A stretch of 64,000 nt of DNA from JACVRW01 sp963813495 (GTDB lineage Bacteria > Actinomycetota > Thermoleophilia > Solirubrobacterales > Thermoleophilaceae), in assembly GCA_963813495.1 (NCBI GenBank), contig CAWEZC010000001.1, positions 186,001 through 250,000 on the forward strand, in the 5' to 3' direction. Positions 1 through 7,668 of this stretch are shown piece after piece (positions within the stretch are counted from its first letter, which is position 1; every line of letters begins with the position of its first letter). The position numbers and the translations under genes are program-made. The notes under the pieces are model-generated. The model ran no database searches. It had not been told where the DNA came from and was given only the letters and a program-made list of their open reading frames with translations.

Positions 1-45
1 TGTCTCTCCTTTCGGGGGGATGCGGCTCGGGTAGGACTCTATGCG

Positions 46-831
46 GTGCTGCTCGTCAGCTGGAATGTCGCCGGCCGGGCGCGCCGGGTGGAGGAGCAGG
101 GGCGCTTGGTTCTCGCTCTCGCGCCCGACGTGGTGTGCCTGCAGGAGGTCACTCCGGCCAGCGCCGACGCGTGGGTCGAGCTGCTGGAATCAGCCGGGAT
201 GGAGGTGCGGGTGACGGCGCTGCCGCAGGCGCGCGAGTCGAGCCGCCCGCTCGCCGTGTTGACCGCCGCATGCGCGCCGCTCGAGCCGCTGCCGGTGGAG
301 GGCGTGCCGTGGTCCGAGCGGGTGCTCGCCACGCGAACCGCCGAGGGCCTCGAGATCGTCAACGTGCACTCGCCCGTGAGCCAGAAGCCCGGGCTGGCCA
401 AGGTGCTGACCCACGAGGCGGTGTTCCGGCACCTGGCTCTGGGCAGCGGTCCGCGGCTCGTGTGCGGCGACCTCAACACACCCCGACGCGAGCATCCCGA
501 CGGCACCATCTGGACATTCGCCCGCAGCAACCGCGGCGTGCTGCGCCCGGAGCGCGGCCGGCGCTGGGACGCGGCGGAGACCGCACTGATCCGCGGCCTC
601 GCGCGCCGCGGCTTTCGCGACGCCTTCCGGGAGCTGAACGGCTTCGCCGAGAAGCACCCGAGCTGGGAATGGCCGCGCACGGGAGGCGGCTATCGCCTGG
701 ACCACCTGATCGTGTCGGCGGAGATCGAGGTGGCGTCCTGCGGCTACCGCCACGACTGGCGCAAGGAGCTCGGGCTGTCAGACCACTCTGCGCTGGTGGC
801 GGAGCTCGCGCCGTCTCGCGCTTCCAAGTGA
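46..831 (+). CDS. Endonuclease/exonuclease/phosphatase-family protein
   Basis: A 261-residue protein of the DNase I-like EEP superfamily, which hydrolyses phosphodiester or phosphomonoester bonds with a bound divalent metal. The family motifs appear in order: SWNVAG near residue 5 (metal-binding Asn), CLQEV near 31 (catalytic Glu), NVHSP, CGDLNTPRREHPDG (Asp and Asn of the active site), LDHLIVS, and a C-terminal LSDHSALVAEL with the catalytic His. There is no signal peptide, so it is probably cytosolic. The GTG at 46 is the only start that keeps the SWN motif; the ATG at 41 is out of frame. The substrate (DNA, RNA or small phosphoester) cannot be told from sequence. Its stop is immediately followed by the 3' end of a convergent tRNA gene. 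Confidence 0.85.
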   Translation: MLLVSWNVAGRARRVEEQGRLVLALAPDVVCLQEVTPASADAWVELLESAGMEVRVTALPQARESSRPLAVLTAACAPLEPLPVEGVPWSERVLATRTAEGLEIVNVHSPVSQKPGLAKVLTHEAVFRHLALGSGPRLVCGDLNTPRREHPDGTIWTFARSNRGVLRPERGRRWDAAETALIRGLARRGFRDAFRELNGFAEKHPSWEWPRTGGGYRLDHLIVSAEIEVASCGYRHDWRKELGLSDHSALVAELAPSRASK

Positions 832-915
832 TGCGGCTGAGAGGACTCGAACCTCCACGGGGTTGCCCCCACGGCGACCTGAACGCCGCGCGTCTGCCAA
901 TTCCGCCACAGCCGC
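832..915 (-). tRNA. tRNA-Leu (anticodon CAG)
   Basis: The minus strand folds as an 84-nt class II tRNA. The acceptor arms GCGGCTG and CAGCCGC pair, with A as discriminator. The anticodon stem CGGCG/CGCCG encloses a loop TTCAGGT, which puts CAG at positions 34-36. A long variable arm (GGGG/CCCC) and a T arm with TTCGAGT follow. CCA is not encoded. The gene starts one base after the stop of the upstream plus-strand gene. Confidence 0.95.
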
Positions 916-964
916 CTGTGCGACGGGAAGGGTAGCGCCCGCGCGGAGCGCGACCCCTGCCGGC

Positions 965-1591
965 TCAGGCCTGGGAGCGGCGGCGCTGCGGCGTTCCGAA
1001 CACGTAGTCCCAGAAGGGGGCGCTCACGCCGAAGCCGCGGGTGTCGTCCTGGAAGTGATGACGCATGTGCAGCTCGCGCATCAGCTTGCCCAGCCGGGTG
1101 CGCGGGTGGTGGTGGTGCACGTGGTAGTGCGTCATGTCGTACATCAGGTAGCCCGCCAGGAAGCCGGCCGTGAACACATTCGCCCACGGGTTGCCGAGCG
1201 CGAGCACGAACAGCCCGTAGAACGCGAGCGCAAGCGGAATGCTCACCGAAGGCGGCATCACGAGCCGCAACGGATCGTTGGGGTGATCGTGATGGACGCC
1301 GTGGATGATCCAGTGCAACCGCGCGCCCAGGCCCTCCTCGGGCTCGAAGTGGAAGACGAGCCGATGCATCCAGTACTCGGTGAGGGTCCAGAAGACGTAG
1401 CCGCCGAGCACGAGCGCGACGACCTCGATCGTCGTGGGTTCGCCCCGGGCGCCCACCGTGAAGGCAACGACGATCGCGGGTACGAAGATCAGCAGCGGGA
1501 CCATCGGGTGAACGCGCGACAGCCGGTCCAGCAGGTCCGACTCGAACATGCGTGGCGAGGCCTTGAGAGCTTCTGTCCTGCGCCCGTCCAC
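965..1591 (-). CDS. Fatty acid hydroxylase-superfamily membrane protein
   Basis: A 208-residue integral membrane di-iron hydroxylase of the sterol desaturase/fatty acid 2-hydroxylase superfamily. The histidine clusters that bind the two irons are visible: EYWMHRLVFH, HWIIHGVHHDHP, HYHVHHHHPR and LHMRHHFQD. The spacing resembles FA2H/Scs7-like enzymes, which hydroxylate acyl chains. Hydrophobic segments near residues 30-50 and 110-150 are consistent with membrane embedding. It probably modifies membrane lipids, but the exact product is inference. An alternative start is the internal Met of MFESDLL about 14 codons in. Confidence 0.85.
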   Translation of the reverse strand: MDGRRTEALKASPRMFESDLLDRLSRVHPMVPLLIFVPAIVVAFTVGARGEPTTIEVVALVLGGYVFWTLTEYWMHRLVFHFEPEEGLGARLHWIIHGVHHDHPNDPLRLVMPPSVSIPLALAFYGLFVLALGNPWANVFTAGFLAGYLMYDMTHYHVHHHHPRTRLGKLMRELHMRHHFQDDTRGFGVSAPFWDYVFGTPQRRRSQA

Positions 1592-1644
1592 TCCTCGAAT
1601 TTACCGCACGACCCCCCTGTGGGGAAGCTCGGACTTCGGGTCGC

Positions 1645-1815
1645 CTAACTCGGGGACCAGAGCTCTCGCCACGAAGCCATCAGGAACTCGAGGCCCACAG
1701 CCGCCGTGGCGCCATAGACCACAACCTCGATGGGGGTCGCCTCGCCGGTGAAGATCCGTCCCAGCAGATAACAGGTGACAGCTGCCATGAACAGCAGCCT
1801 CCCCAGGGCCTCCAT
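1645..1815 (-). CDS. Small membrane protein, 56 aa
   Basis: A short minus-strand frame that begins MEALGRLLFMAAVTCYLLGR and ends with WRELWSPS. It has two likely hydrophobic segments (about residues 5-19 and 29-46) separated by a short polar turn. Codon use is typical of the neighbourhood. It lies upstream of the hydroxylase on the same strand but with a gap of about 50 bases, so cotranscription is possible. I recognise no family, and no strong ribosome binding site precedes it. Confidence 0.45.
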   Translation of the reverse strand: MEALGRLLFMAAVTCYLLGRIFTGEATPIEVVVYGATAAVGLEFLMASWRELWSPS

Positions 1816-1898
1816 GCCAGGAGTGTCGGCCGAGAGCCCTGTGGCCCTGTGACGGCTCGGTGAAAGAGAGGTGAAGCTGCGGTTACCGGCAGGGTCCG

Positions 1899-2489
1899 TT
1901 AGGAGGCGCTGGCCGTGGCGAGCGCGGTCATGAGGCTCACGGCCTCGGACCGCGCGATGTCGCTGCCGCGCACGAGCGACTGCCAGGTGGCGAATTCGAC
2001 GGCGTGACGGATCGAGGCTTCGAGGACGCGCTTGCGGCGCCCGCGGAGGCCCCAGCCGGCAGACAGGGTGCCCGCACAGCGGCCGACGTAGTCGTAGAAC
2101 GGCTGGACGGCGGGCCCGATCGCTTCGACCAGCTCACGGTCGCGCAGGATGCGGGTCCACATCTCACCGGTCTGCTCGTACCATCCGTAGAGCTCGTCGA
2201 GGCCCGTGGCCAGGCGTTCGCGCGGGTCGTCGATGCGGCTCCAGGCGTCGGTGTCCGGCCACGGGTGGAGAGCGGCGAAGTGGCCCGAGCACGAGGCGAA
2301 CAGTTCGGCATCGGTGGGGAAGTGGCGGTAGACCGTGTGGCGCTGGACGCCTGCCCGCTCGGCTACCGCTGTCACCGTCGTGCGAGCGGGGCCGACGCTC
2401 CCGTGCAGCTCCATCGCGGCCTCGGTGATCCGTTGGCGCGTCGCCTCCATCGCATCGGCGCGTTGCTTGAGCTCGTACTTGCGGGGCAT
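1899..2489 (-). CDS. TetR-family transcriptional regulator
   Basis: A 196-residue TetR-type repressor. The N-terminal helix-turn-helix is clear: RQRITEAAMELHGSVGPART, then TVTAVAERAGVQRHTVYRHF, the family DNA-recognition signature. The rest is a divergent ligand-binding helical domain. The frame stays open far upstream, but the start at 2489 (MPRKYELK) is chosen because the TetR domain begins there and the upstream part overlaps the divergent cupin gene. The two genes share a 111-bp intergenic region with a palindrome in the cupin promoter, so the TetR protein probably represses the cupin gene, and perhaps itself. Confidence 0.88.
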   Translation of the reverse strand: MPRKYELKQRADAMEATRQRITEAAMELHGSVGPARTTVTAVAERAGVQRHTVYRHFPTDAELFASCSGHFAALHPWPDTDAWSRIDDPRERLATGLDELYGWYEQTGEMWTRILRDRELVEAIGPAVQPFYDYVGRCAGTLSAGWGLRGRRKRVLEASIRHAVEFATWQSLVRGSDIARSEAVSLMTALATASAS

Positions 2490-2524
2490 GTCGGTTTCAG
2501 GATACACAAATGTGCACCGAACCC

Positions 2525-2553
2525 TTGACAGCGATGACCCACCGGTGTACGTT
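2525..2553 (+). promoter_or_regulatory. Putative cupin promoter with palindromic operator
   Basis: TTGACA (2525-2530) and TACGTT (2548-2553) are separated by 17 bases. The perfect palindrome CACCGGTG lies at 2540-2547, directly against the -10 box. This position fits a repressor site for the divergent TetR protein. The cupin start has an unusually strong ribosome binding site, AAAGGAGGT, at 2583-2591. Confidence 0.5.
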
Positions 2554-2600
2554 CCCATTTCAGAACACATTACTGTTTCCTCAAAAGGAGGTCCACCAAC

Positions 2601-3029
2601 ATGCTCACCGTCAACACCACCACGCTGAATCTGGTGGAGACCTGGCTCGACAGCGATGCCGAGCACGCTCGCGTGAACGTCAACTTCCCGCTCAACAGGG
2701 CGGCGGGCACCGAGGGCGGGGCCGTCGTCTACTTCGAGATCGAGCCGGGCAACGGCGTCGGCCGCCACACCGACAGCCCTGAGGAGATCCTCTACATCGT
2801 TGCCGGCACCGCCGAGGCCGAGGTCGGCGACGAGCGCGGCGTCGTGACCGCCGGCGACCTCGCGGTCATCCCGGCGATGGTTCCGCACGCCGTGAGGAAC
2901 ATCGGCACCGACACCCTGAAGGTCGTCGGCTTCTTCTCGGAGCCCGACGTGACTTCGACGTTCGACGAGCCGGTCCAGCCAATCGGCGAATCGGTCCTGA
3001 CGATGGAGCCGATCCCGGTCGCCGCCTGA
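2601..3029 (+). CDS. Cupin-domain protein
   Basis: A 142-residue single-domain cupin. The conserved beta-barrel motifs are visible: a first motif around GVGRHTDSPEEILYIVAGTAE, with a metal-ligand His and Glu, and a second around GDLAVIPAMVPHAVRN, with the later His. Such proteins are small-molecule-binding proteins, isomerases or dioxygenases; the role here is unknown. It is preceded by a near-ideal Shine-Dalgarno sequence and a promoter-like region shared with the divergent TetR gene, which suggests inducible high expression. Confidence 0.85.
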   Translation: MLTVNTTTLNLVETWLDSDAEHARVNVNFPLNRAAGTEGGAVVYFEIEPGNGVGRHTDSPEEILYIVAGTAEAEVGDERGVVTAGDLAVIPAMVPHAVRNIGTDTLKVVGFFSEPDVTSTFDEPVQPIGESVLTMEPIPVAA

Positions 3030-3132
3030 GCGTTGGGGGCCAAGCGCGTGGAGGCCGGCCGTTGCGCCGGCCTCCGTCGTTTCCGGGCCAGGGCTCGAGC
3101 GGCTCGGCCGTGACGGAAGTGACGCCGCAGCC

Positions 3133-3528
3133 CTAGTCCTGGTCGAACGAGCTCTGGTTTCGCAGCCTCGCGGCTTCGAGGGCTTCGGACTGCTCCGTGA
3201 ACTGATCCATGCGGACGATCTTGCCGTCGCGGAGCGTGAAGACGTCGTAGAGGCGGGCGTCGACCTCAATTCCGCTTGCCCGGCCGCGCGCTCGGAAGCG
3301 AACGGTCGCGACAACGCGGTCACCTTGGTCGACGAGCTCCTCGGGAATCACCTCGTAGTCGTCCCATTCGCTCTTCCAACGCTCTGTGCTGGCCCGCACC
3401 GCTTCCGGCCCCCGCGCCGACGACTCCTCGACTGGATTCCAAACGATGCAGGGATCGACGTACGCCAGCGACTCGTCAAGGTCGACGACCAGGAATCTGC
3501 GGACGATCTCAACGTTCTGCGGCGACAT
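3133..3528 (-). CDS. SnoaL-like (NTF2-fold) protein, paralogue 3
   Basis: A 131-residue NTF2/SnoaL-like cone-shaped fold protein. It begins MSPQNVEIVRRF and has the typical later segments VVATVRFRARGRASG and FTLRDGKIVRMDQF followed by EALEAA. Members bind or isomerise small hydrophobic molecules; no specific catalytic pair can be assigned. It is the last gene of a minus-strand operon with two paralogues and a small membrane protein. The stop of the gene before it overlaps the ribosome-binding region, so translation is probably coupled. A GTG one codon upstream is an alternative start. Confidence 0.8.
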   Translation of the reverse strand: MSPQNVEIVRRFLVVDLDESLAYVDPCIVWNPVEESSARGPEAVRASTERWKSEWDDYEVIPEELVDQGDRVVATVRFRARGRASGIEVDARLYDVFTLRDGKIVRMDQFTEQSEALEAARLRNQSSFDQD

Positions 3529-3531
3529 CAC

Positions 3532-3939
3532 CTACTCCCGCAGGCCCACGGCTTCGAGAGCTTCCTGGACACTCACGAAGGCACGCGTTCTGATGATCCT
3601 GCCCTCCTGGAGGGTGACCAGCACGCCGAACGGCTCATCAACAGGGATCGCACTGTGCTTCCCGCGTGCAACCAAGCGCCCCTCTACGACTACCGAGTCA
3701 CCGCCCGCGTCGATCAGGTCGCGAAGCTCGTGCCTCCATTCGTCCCATGCGCCGTCCTGTTCGGCCAAGGACTCTTGGAATCCACTCGCACCCCGATAGG
3801 CGGTGTTGTTGACCCCTCCCCAGTCGCTTACGAGGACGTGATCTGGGTGGTACAGCGCACTGACGACGGACCAGTCCGGCGGCTTGCTCGTTGCAGCCGC
3901 CCATGCCCGCCGCACGATCTCCACGTTCTCCTGCGACAC
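3532..3939 (-). CDS. SnoaL-like (NTF2-fold) protein, paralogue 2
   Basis: A 135-residue SnoaL-like protein starting MSQENVEIVRRAW, with GTG as start codon. The body carries the family pattern: an aromatic-rich first helix region, RDLIDAGGDSVVVEGRLVARG, then LQEGRIIRTRAFVS, and it closes with EALEAVGLRE. It lies three bases downstream of paralogue 1 and just upstream of paralogue 3. The upstream gene's TAG stop is embedded in a GGAGTAGGCG Shine-Dalgarno-like element, an arrangement repeated at each junction of the array. Confidence 0.8.
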   Translation of the reverse strand: MSQENVEIVRRAWAAATSKPPDWSVVSALYHPDHVLVSDWGGVNNTAYRGASGFQESLAEQDGAWDEWRHELRDLIDAGGDSVVVEGRLVARGKHSAIPVDEPFGVLVTLQEGRIIRTRAFVSVQEALEAVGLRE

Positions 3940-3942
3940 CGC

Positions 3943-4350
3943 CTACTCCTCCAGCCCCACGGCTTCGAGGGCCATGCTCTGGTCTGTCCAGAACCGCTGC
4001 CGAGTGGCGAAGCCATCCAGGATCTTCATCACAGCGCCAAAGGAAGTGGTTACGGCCGCGCCGCTCCCTCTGCCTTCTACATTGAGGCGCCCGAGAACCA
4101 GAACTTCGGTAGAGCCGAGCTCGCGCACCTCGTCAATTTCGAAACGGGCAACTCCGAACGAGTCGCGAATCGCTTTGAACAGCTCAAGCACCTCCTCCCG
4201 CCCGTGGTAGACGCCCTCGAGCGGGGTTCCGAGCCCGACGTTGTGGTGCCACTCGACGTCGTGGGCGAGAAGGCGAGCCACCTCGTCGTCAGCTCCTTGG
4301 GTCCAGAGTTCCCAAGTCCGTTGAACGATCTCCAGGTTCTCCTGCGGCAT
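3943..4350 (-). CDS. SnoaL-like (NTF2-fold) protein, paralogue 1
   Basis: A 135-residue SnoaL-like protein beginning MPQENLEIVQRTWELW and ending MALEAVGLEE, recognisably related to the next two genes. Charged and aromatic residues such as HDVEWHHNVG could line the pocket, but no activity can be assigned. It is the second gene of the operon, three bases after the stop of a 51-residue membrane protein. Tandem expansion of this family suggests diversification of ligand specificity; that is inference. Confidence 0.8.
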   Translation of the reverse strand: MPQENLEIVQRTWELWTQGADDEVARLLAHDVEWHHNVGLGTPLEGVYHGREEVLELFKAIRDSFGVARFEIDEVRELGSTEVLVLGRLNVEGRGSGAAVTTSFGAVMKILDGFATRQRFWTDQSMALEAVGLEE

Positions 4351-4353
4351 CGG

Positions 4354-4509
4354 CTATTGCCCCGAGTCTCGTCGCGACAGCCAGCCCAGCAGCCCACCGA
4401 GCGCCAACCCCACCTCAGGAGCGAGAGGCACGTCAGTGCTCACGCTCACGAGAACACCGAGAGCCAGTCCGATGAGAGCCCCGAGCGCGATCGTGGCTCC
4501 GACGCTCAT
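4354..4509 (-). CDS. Small glycine-rich membrane protein, 51 aa
   Basis: The minus-strand frame starts MSVGATIALGALIGLALG and ends LLGWLSRRDSGQ. It has two hydrophobic, small-residue-rich segments (about residues 5-22 and 32-45) and a charged C-terminal tail, so it is probably a two-span hairpin membrane protein. Its stop lies three bases before the ATG of the first SnoaL-like gene, which makes it the probable first gene of that operon. I know no family for it. The tight junction and regular codon use are the main support. Confidence 0.6.
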   Translation of the reverse strand: MSVGATIALGALIGLALGVLVSVSTDVPLAPEVGLALGGLLGWLSRRDSGQ

Positions 4510-4675
4510 ACCGGGGTCACGCTGCTTGGTCGTGCTGCGACACCATCCGCCCAGTATCCCTCGCTTCTCCCGGAAGCGGGACCGGGATCAGCGAGCGCGC
4601 CGCCGCTGATCCTCCCGAAGGCCGCGCGGGTCAAGGGTTCGTCGCGTGCGGCGGCTGCCTGGCAGGATCCTCGCC

Positions 4676-5245
4676 ATGGACGCGGAAGCGCGCGTCTGCC
4701 CGTTTTGCGGCAGTCGACCCGGGGTCGGGATGTTCTGCGAGGCGTGTGGGCGCAATCTCCAGGCGGTCGAGCGGTTGCCCACCCATGCGGAATGGGAGGA
4801 CGAGGGGCTTGGGGAGCGGCCGGCGAGCGCGGCGGGAATGCGCCCACTGGCCGAGCGCTGCGCCGACGCGACTGCCGCCTTCCTTGCGGCGATGCGCACG
4901 GCCGGCAACCCCGGTGTCGTCCAAACGCCCATGTCGAAGCGGTCGGCCTTTCGGCGGCGGGGCTCGGCCAGCGGGTGGGTGCTGCGCCCGGTCGACCGGG
5001 AGGACTTCGAGAAGCCGCGTCGCTACGAGCCGGGGCTGGTGTTGACAGTGGAGGGCCACTTTCACCGCCTCCACAGCGAGCTCCGGGGCTGGGGCCAGCG
5101 CGACTTTCCCTATTACGAGCACACCGTCGAGCCCGACGCGATCGAGATGCCGGTGACAGAGCAGCTGATCGGCGAGCTCGCCGCCGTGCTCAGGTCTCAA
5201 GGCCTCGGCGACACGGACCCATCAGTGGACGAGCGGCACGAGTAA
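4676..5245 (+). CDS. Zinc-ribbon protein of unknown function
   Basis: A 189-residue protein that opens with a four-cysteine zinc ribbon, CPFCG at residues 8-12 and CEACG at about 22-26. The ATG at 4676 is taken as start because it places the ribbon near the N terminus; a start 30 bases upstream adds an arginine-rich stretch. The remaining part (about residues 60-180) is soluble, mixed alpha/beta and contains LTVEGHFHRLHSELRGWGQR. I recognise no family for it. It stands alone on the plus strand, convergent with nothing obvious. Confidence 0.6.
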   Translation: MDAEARVCPFCGSRPGVGMFCEACGRNLQAVERLPTHAEWEDEGLGERPASAAGMRPLAERCADATAAFLAAMRTAGNPGVVQTPMSKRSAFRRRGSASGWVLRPVDREDFEKPRRYEPGLVLTVEGHFHRLHSELRGWGQRDFPYYEHTVEPDAIEMPVTEQLIGELAAVLRSQGLGDTDPSVDERHE

Positions 5246-5570
5246 CACGCACGCCGAGCCGGGTGACGCAGAGGGTAGGCAGCAGCCGTTTGGACTACTT
5301 CTCAACGCCGTCCAGCTAGTACGGGCTGGTCCATGTTCGCGCGACGCCCGCTGCGCGTGCGGAAGGCTCGGAGGGAGTACCGAGGCGCGGCTCGGCATGC
5401 GCCGGCCTTGGTCTCGAAGCCGGCCTCGACGAGTAGCTCCGCCCGGCCGTCCGGTCGTCGCGCATCGGCATGGCCCGCCATCGGTCACATCTCCGCACCG
5501 CCGGGTGTCAAACGAGTAACAACTCAAATCTTCCGGCGCCGAGCCAACGGCCCTGGGAAAGGAAAGAACG
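5246..5570. other. Intergenic stretch, no gene seen
   Basis: 325 bases between the zinc-ribbon gene and the NAD(P)-binding oxidoreductase. Open frames here lack coding character. The last 70 bases (around 5505-5540) are noticeably AT-richer than the surroundings and probably hold the promoter of the downstream gene, but I cannot name a clean -35/-10 pair. Confidence 0.4.
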
Positions 5571-6338
5571 ATGCCGACGGAAAGCAAAACTCAGAAGATC
5601 GCGGTCACGGGGGCGACCGGCCGGGTCGGATCGCACCTAGTCGAGATCCTCGCGCAGCGCGGACACGATGTGGTCTCGATCGCGCGCTCCAAGGGTGTCG
5701 ACGTGGTCAGCGGCGAGGGTCTCGACGAGGCGCTCGCGGGGGCCGAGACCATCATCGACACGGCGACCGGCCCCTCACCCGACCAGGAGGAGGCGACGGC
5801 ATTCTTCACCGGCTCGGCGCGGAACCTGCAGCGAGCCGGCGCTGCAGCCGGGGCGAAGCGGATTGTCGTCGTCTCGATCATCGGCATCGAGAAGTTCCAG
5901 GGCGGCTACAACGCGGCGAAGCTGGCGCAGGAGCAGGCGCTGCTCGAAGGCCCGCTCCCGGTCCGCATCGTACGCGCGGCCCAGTTCCACGAGTTCGTCG
6001 ATCAGTTGGTCGGGTGGACGATCCAGGATGGCGTCGCCTACCTGCCCGAGATGCGAACGCAGCTCGTGGCCGCCCGCGCCGTCGCCGAAACCCTCGCCGA
6101 CGCGGCCGAGGAACCGCACGTCCAGAACGGCAAGATCACCGAGATCGGCGGCCCGCAGGAGGAGCGTCTCGCCGATGCGGCCGCCGCGCTGTTCGCCAGC
6201 CGAGGTGACTCGTTCGAGATCCGCGAGGGCCGCCGGCCCGGCGACCCGGACGCCGCGGCCTATGCGGAGGGCGCCGCGTTGCCCAACCCGGGCGCGAAGC
6301 TCGCCGGCCCCAGCTTCCGAGAGTGGCTCGCGGCCTAG
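5571..6338 (+). CDS. NAD(P)-binding atypical SDR / NmrA-like oxidoreductase
   Basis: A 255-residue Rossmann protein. The dinucleotide-binding motif VTGATGRVGSHLVEIL sits at residues 12-27, in the GxxGxxG form of atypical extended SDRs such as NmrA and NAD(P)H:quinone oxidoreductase 2-like proteins. A conserved VVVSIIGIEKF segment and a YNAAKLAQE (YxxxK-like) motif follow near residue 110. The C-terminal half is the variable substrate domain. The upstream GGGAAAGGAAAG is a good ribosome binding site. It may be a redox-sensing or quinone-reducing enzyme; the substrate is unknown. Confidence 0.85.
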   Translation: MPTESKTQKIAVTGATGRVGSHLVEILAQRGHDVVSIARSKGVDVVSGEGLDEALAGAETIIDTATGPSPDQEEATAFFTGSARNLQRAGAAAGAKRIVVVSIIGIEKFQGGYNAAKLAQEQALLEGPLPVRIVRAAQFHEFVDQLVGWTIQDGVAYLPEMRTQLVAARAVAETLADAAEEPHVQNGKITEIGGPQEERLADAAAALFASRGDSFEIREGRRPGDPDAAAYAEGAALPNPGAKLAGPSFREWLAA

Positions 6339-6635
6339 GCATCATCCGTCGGCTGCCAGATAGATGTCGAGCGCCGTCGCCACCCGCTGGCCGTCGTCGG
6401 GAAAGAGCTTGCCGTGGCTGGCGCATGTGTGGACGGCACGTGCGTCGAGCCCGGCGGCTTTTCAGGCCTTGCGCGCCCGCCGCCGCGACGTGGTGCGGTC
6501 GAAGGCATCGCGATTCCGTATGTGATGACTTTCCCAGTCGCGCGGCCGGGGCAGAGGTACAACCAGACGATCCCCCACCGGCCTCGCCGCCCGCCCGACT
6601 CGCAACCCGGCGAGGCAACCCAAGGAGTTGATCCC
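6339..6635. other. Intergenic stretch with a possible coding remnant
   Basis: About 300 bases with no intact gene. On the minus strand, 6342-6461 reads an open 39-codon frame without a start codon that ends HGKLFPDDGQRVATALDIYL and a few more residues. It has protein-like composition and may be the C-terminal relic of a lost gene. The right end holds the ribosome binding site of the next gene. Confidence 0.3.
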
Positions 6636-6914
6636 ATGGAGCACGCAGGGAGCCTGCCTGCGCCGCGGTCGCAGCGGACACTCGTGGCCTCGCTGGTGGC
6701 GCTCGTGATCGGCGCGGCGGCGGCAACCGGCATCTGGGCGCTGGCCGATGACGACGGCAGCGCGACCGCCAGCGGGGCCTCGGGCCCGCCCGCCGCAGCC
6801 GATACTCCCGGGAGCCAGTACGGCACCTCGCAGTACCGCCTCACCAATCCCCCGCAGCCGGTGCCTCATACAGGCAACCCGTACGACTCGAACTACCGCT
6901 ACCCGCACCCGTAG
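6636..6914 (+). CDS. Small single-pass membrane or exported protein, Pro/Tyr-rich tail
   Basis: A 92-residue protein with a good ribosome binding site (AAGGAG at 6622-6627). Residues 14-37 (LVASLVALVIGAAAATGIWA and flanks) form one hydrophobic segment, either a signal anchor or an uncleaved signal peptide. The rest is low-complexity, rich in Ser, Pro, Tyr and Gly, and ends in YDSNYRYPHP. It is probably on the outer face of the membrane. No family is recognised. Confidence 0.6.
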   Translation: MEHAGSLPAPRSQRTLVASLVALVIGAAAATGIWALADDDGSATASGASGPPAAADTPGSQYGTSQYRLTNPPQPVPHTGNPYDSNYRYPHP

Positions 6915-7045
6915 GCCCCGAGCGCCACGGTTCGCGCGACGGATGAAGTCGCGCGAGGCCTGGCGGGCCGGGCACGGGTGGCCGTGCATCTCAGTCCAAT
7001 CTGGCCTGTAGAACGCGCAAACCCGCTCTGTGAGCGGGCTCGCGT

Positions 7046-7073
7046 AGTACCGCCACGGGGATTCGAACCCCGG
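7046..7073. repeat. attL: 28-bp direct repeat of the tRNA-Glu 3' end
   Basis: These 28 bases are identical to 25349-25376, which form the T arm and 3' acceptor strand of tRNA-Glu plus two flanking bases. Here the sequence upstream of the T arm (on the minus strand) does not fold as a tRNA, so it is a duplicated tRNA end rather than a gene. This is the expected left attachment scar of an element integrated at tRNA-Glu. Confidence 0.85.
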
Positions 7074-7668
7074 AAGGATTCCCGCTACCCGACCCATGCA
7101 GGTGGCGCTGAACGGCGAAGGGCGCCCCGCAACGCGCCCCCCACTGACGGCCCCTCATGCTCCCCAGGCCGCAACCAGGGGGTTGCACAAACGATAGCGC
7201 GGACGCCCGGTAGCCTGGACAGAAGCGCGTTGAGGTTCCGCGCAGCCCAAACCAGCCTCCGCAACGGCGCTCTCCCTACGTCTCGAGCAGTAGCTCGTGA
7301 GCGAAATGGACCGAGCCCCTCGGCAGCCCTGCCCCGCGAAAGCGGGGATCAAGTGGGACCGAGGCGGCCAGACCACTCACGGGACGGAGACGGAGCGAGG
7401 GGAGAGAGGCCCGACAACGGAGCCAGCCACGTAGCCGAGCTGGCAGGACCCAAGTACCGCGTAGTAGGTGCGGAGGATGTACCGGAGGAGATCGTTCCGG
7501 GACAGACGTTGCGTACCGAAGCGGGACAGCCCATAAGCGCCCCTCGGACTCACCCGAACGGCAGCTTTGAAGGGGCAAGGCGCTCGCCTCTTCAGGGGAG
7601 CCCTGCCCTTCGCAACCCCTGGATCTACCCACCGGCAGTGAGCTAAACGACGAAGACGAGAGGAAACG
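7074..7668. other. Gene-free region with several stable hairpins; possible structured RNA
   Basis: 595 bases with no convincing gene; the open frame across it crosses the attachment repeat and lacks codon bias. Local structure is suggestive: a perfect CCCCGC/GCGGGG stem closed by a GAAA tetraloop at 7332-7347, and a nested hairpin at about 7570-7612 with AAGGGGCA against TGCCCTT and an inner GGCG/CGCC. A ribosome binding site for the next gene lies at the right end. It could be a noncoding RNA or a replication/transfer site of the element. Confidence 0.35.

Noticed and set aside
1899..3323. A 474-residue TetR fusion protein
   Set aside because: The N-terminal 278 codons are the reverse shadow of the cupin and SnoaL-like region. 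The TetR domain starts cleanly at 2489.
3325..5319. A 664-residue plus-strand protein
   Set aside because: It is the antisense of three SnoaL-like genes followed by an out-of-phase reading of the zinc-ribbon gene, and shows no domain.
7046..7125. A second tRNA gene at the left end of the island
   Set aside because: Only the T arm and 3' acceptor strand match tRNA-Glu. The upstream part on the minus strand gives no anticodon stem or D arm, so it is an attachment-site duplicate.
6978..7646. A 222-residue plus-strand protein crossing the attachment repeat
   Set aside because: It spans the attL scar, has no ribosome binding site and weak codon bias; hairpins explain the sequence better.
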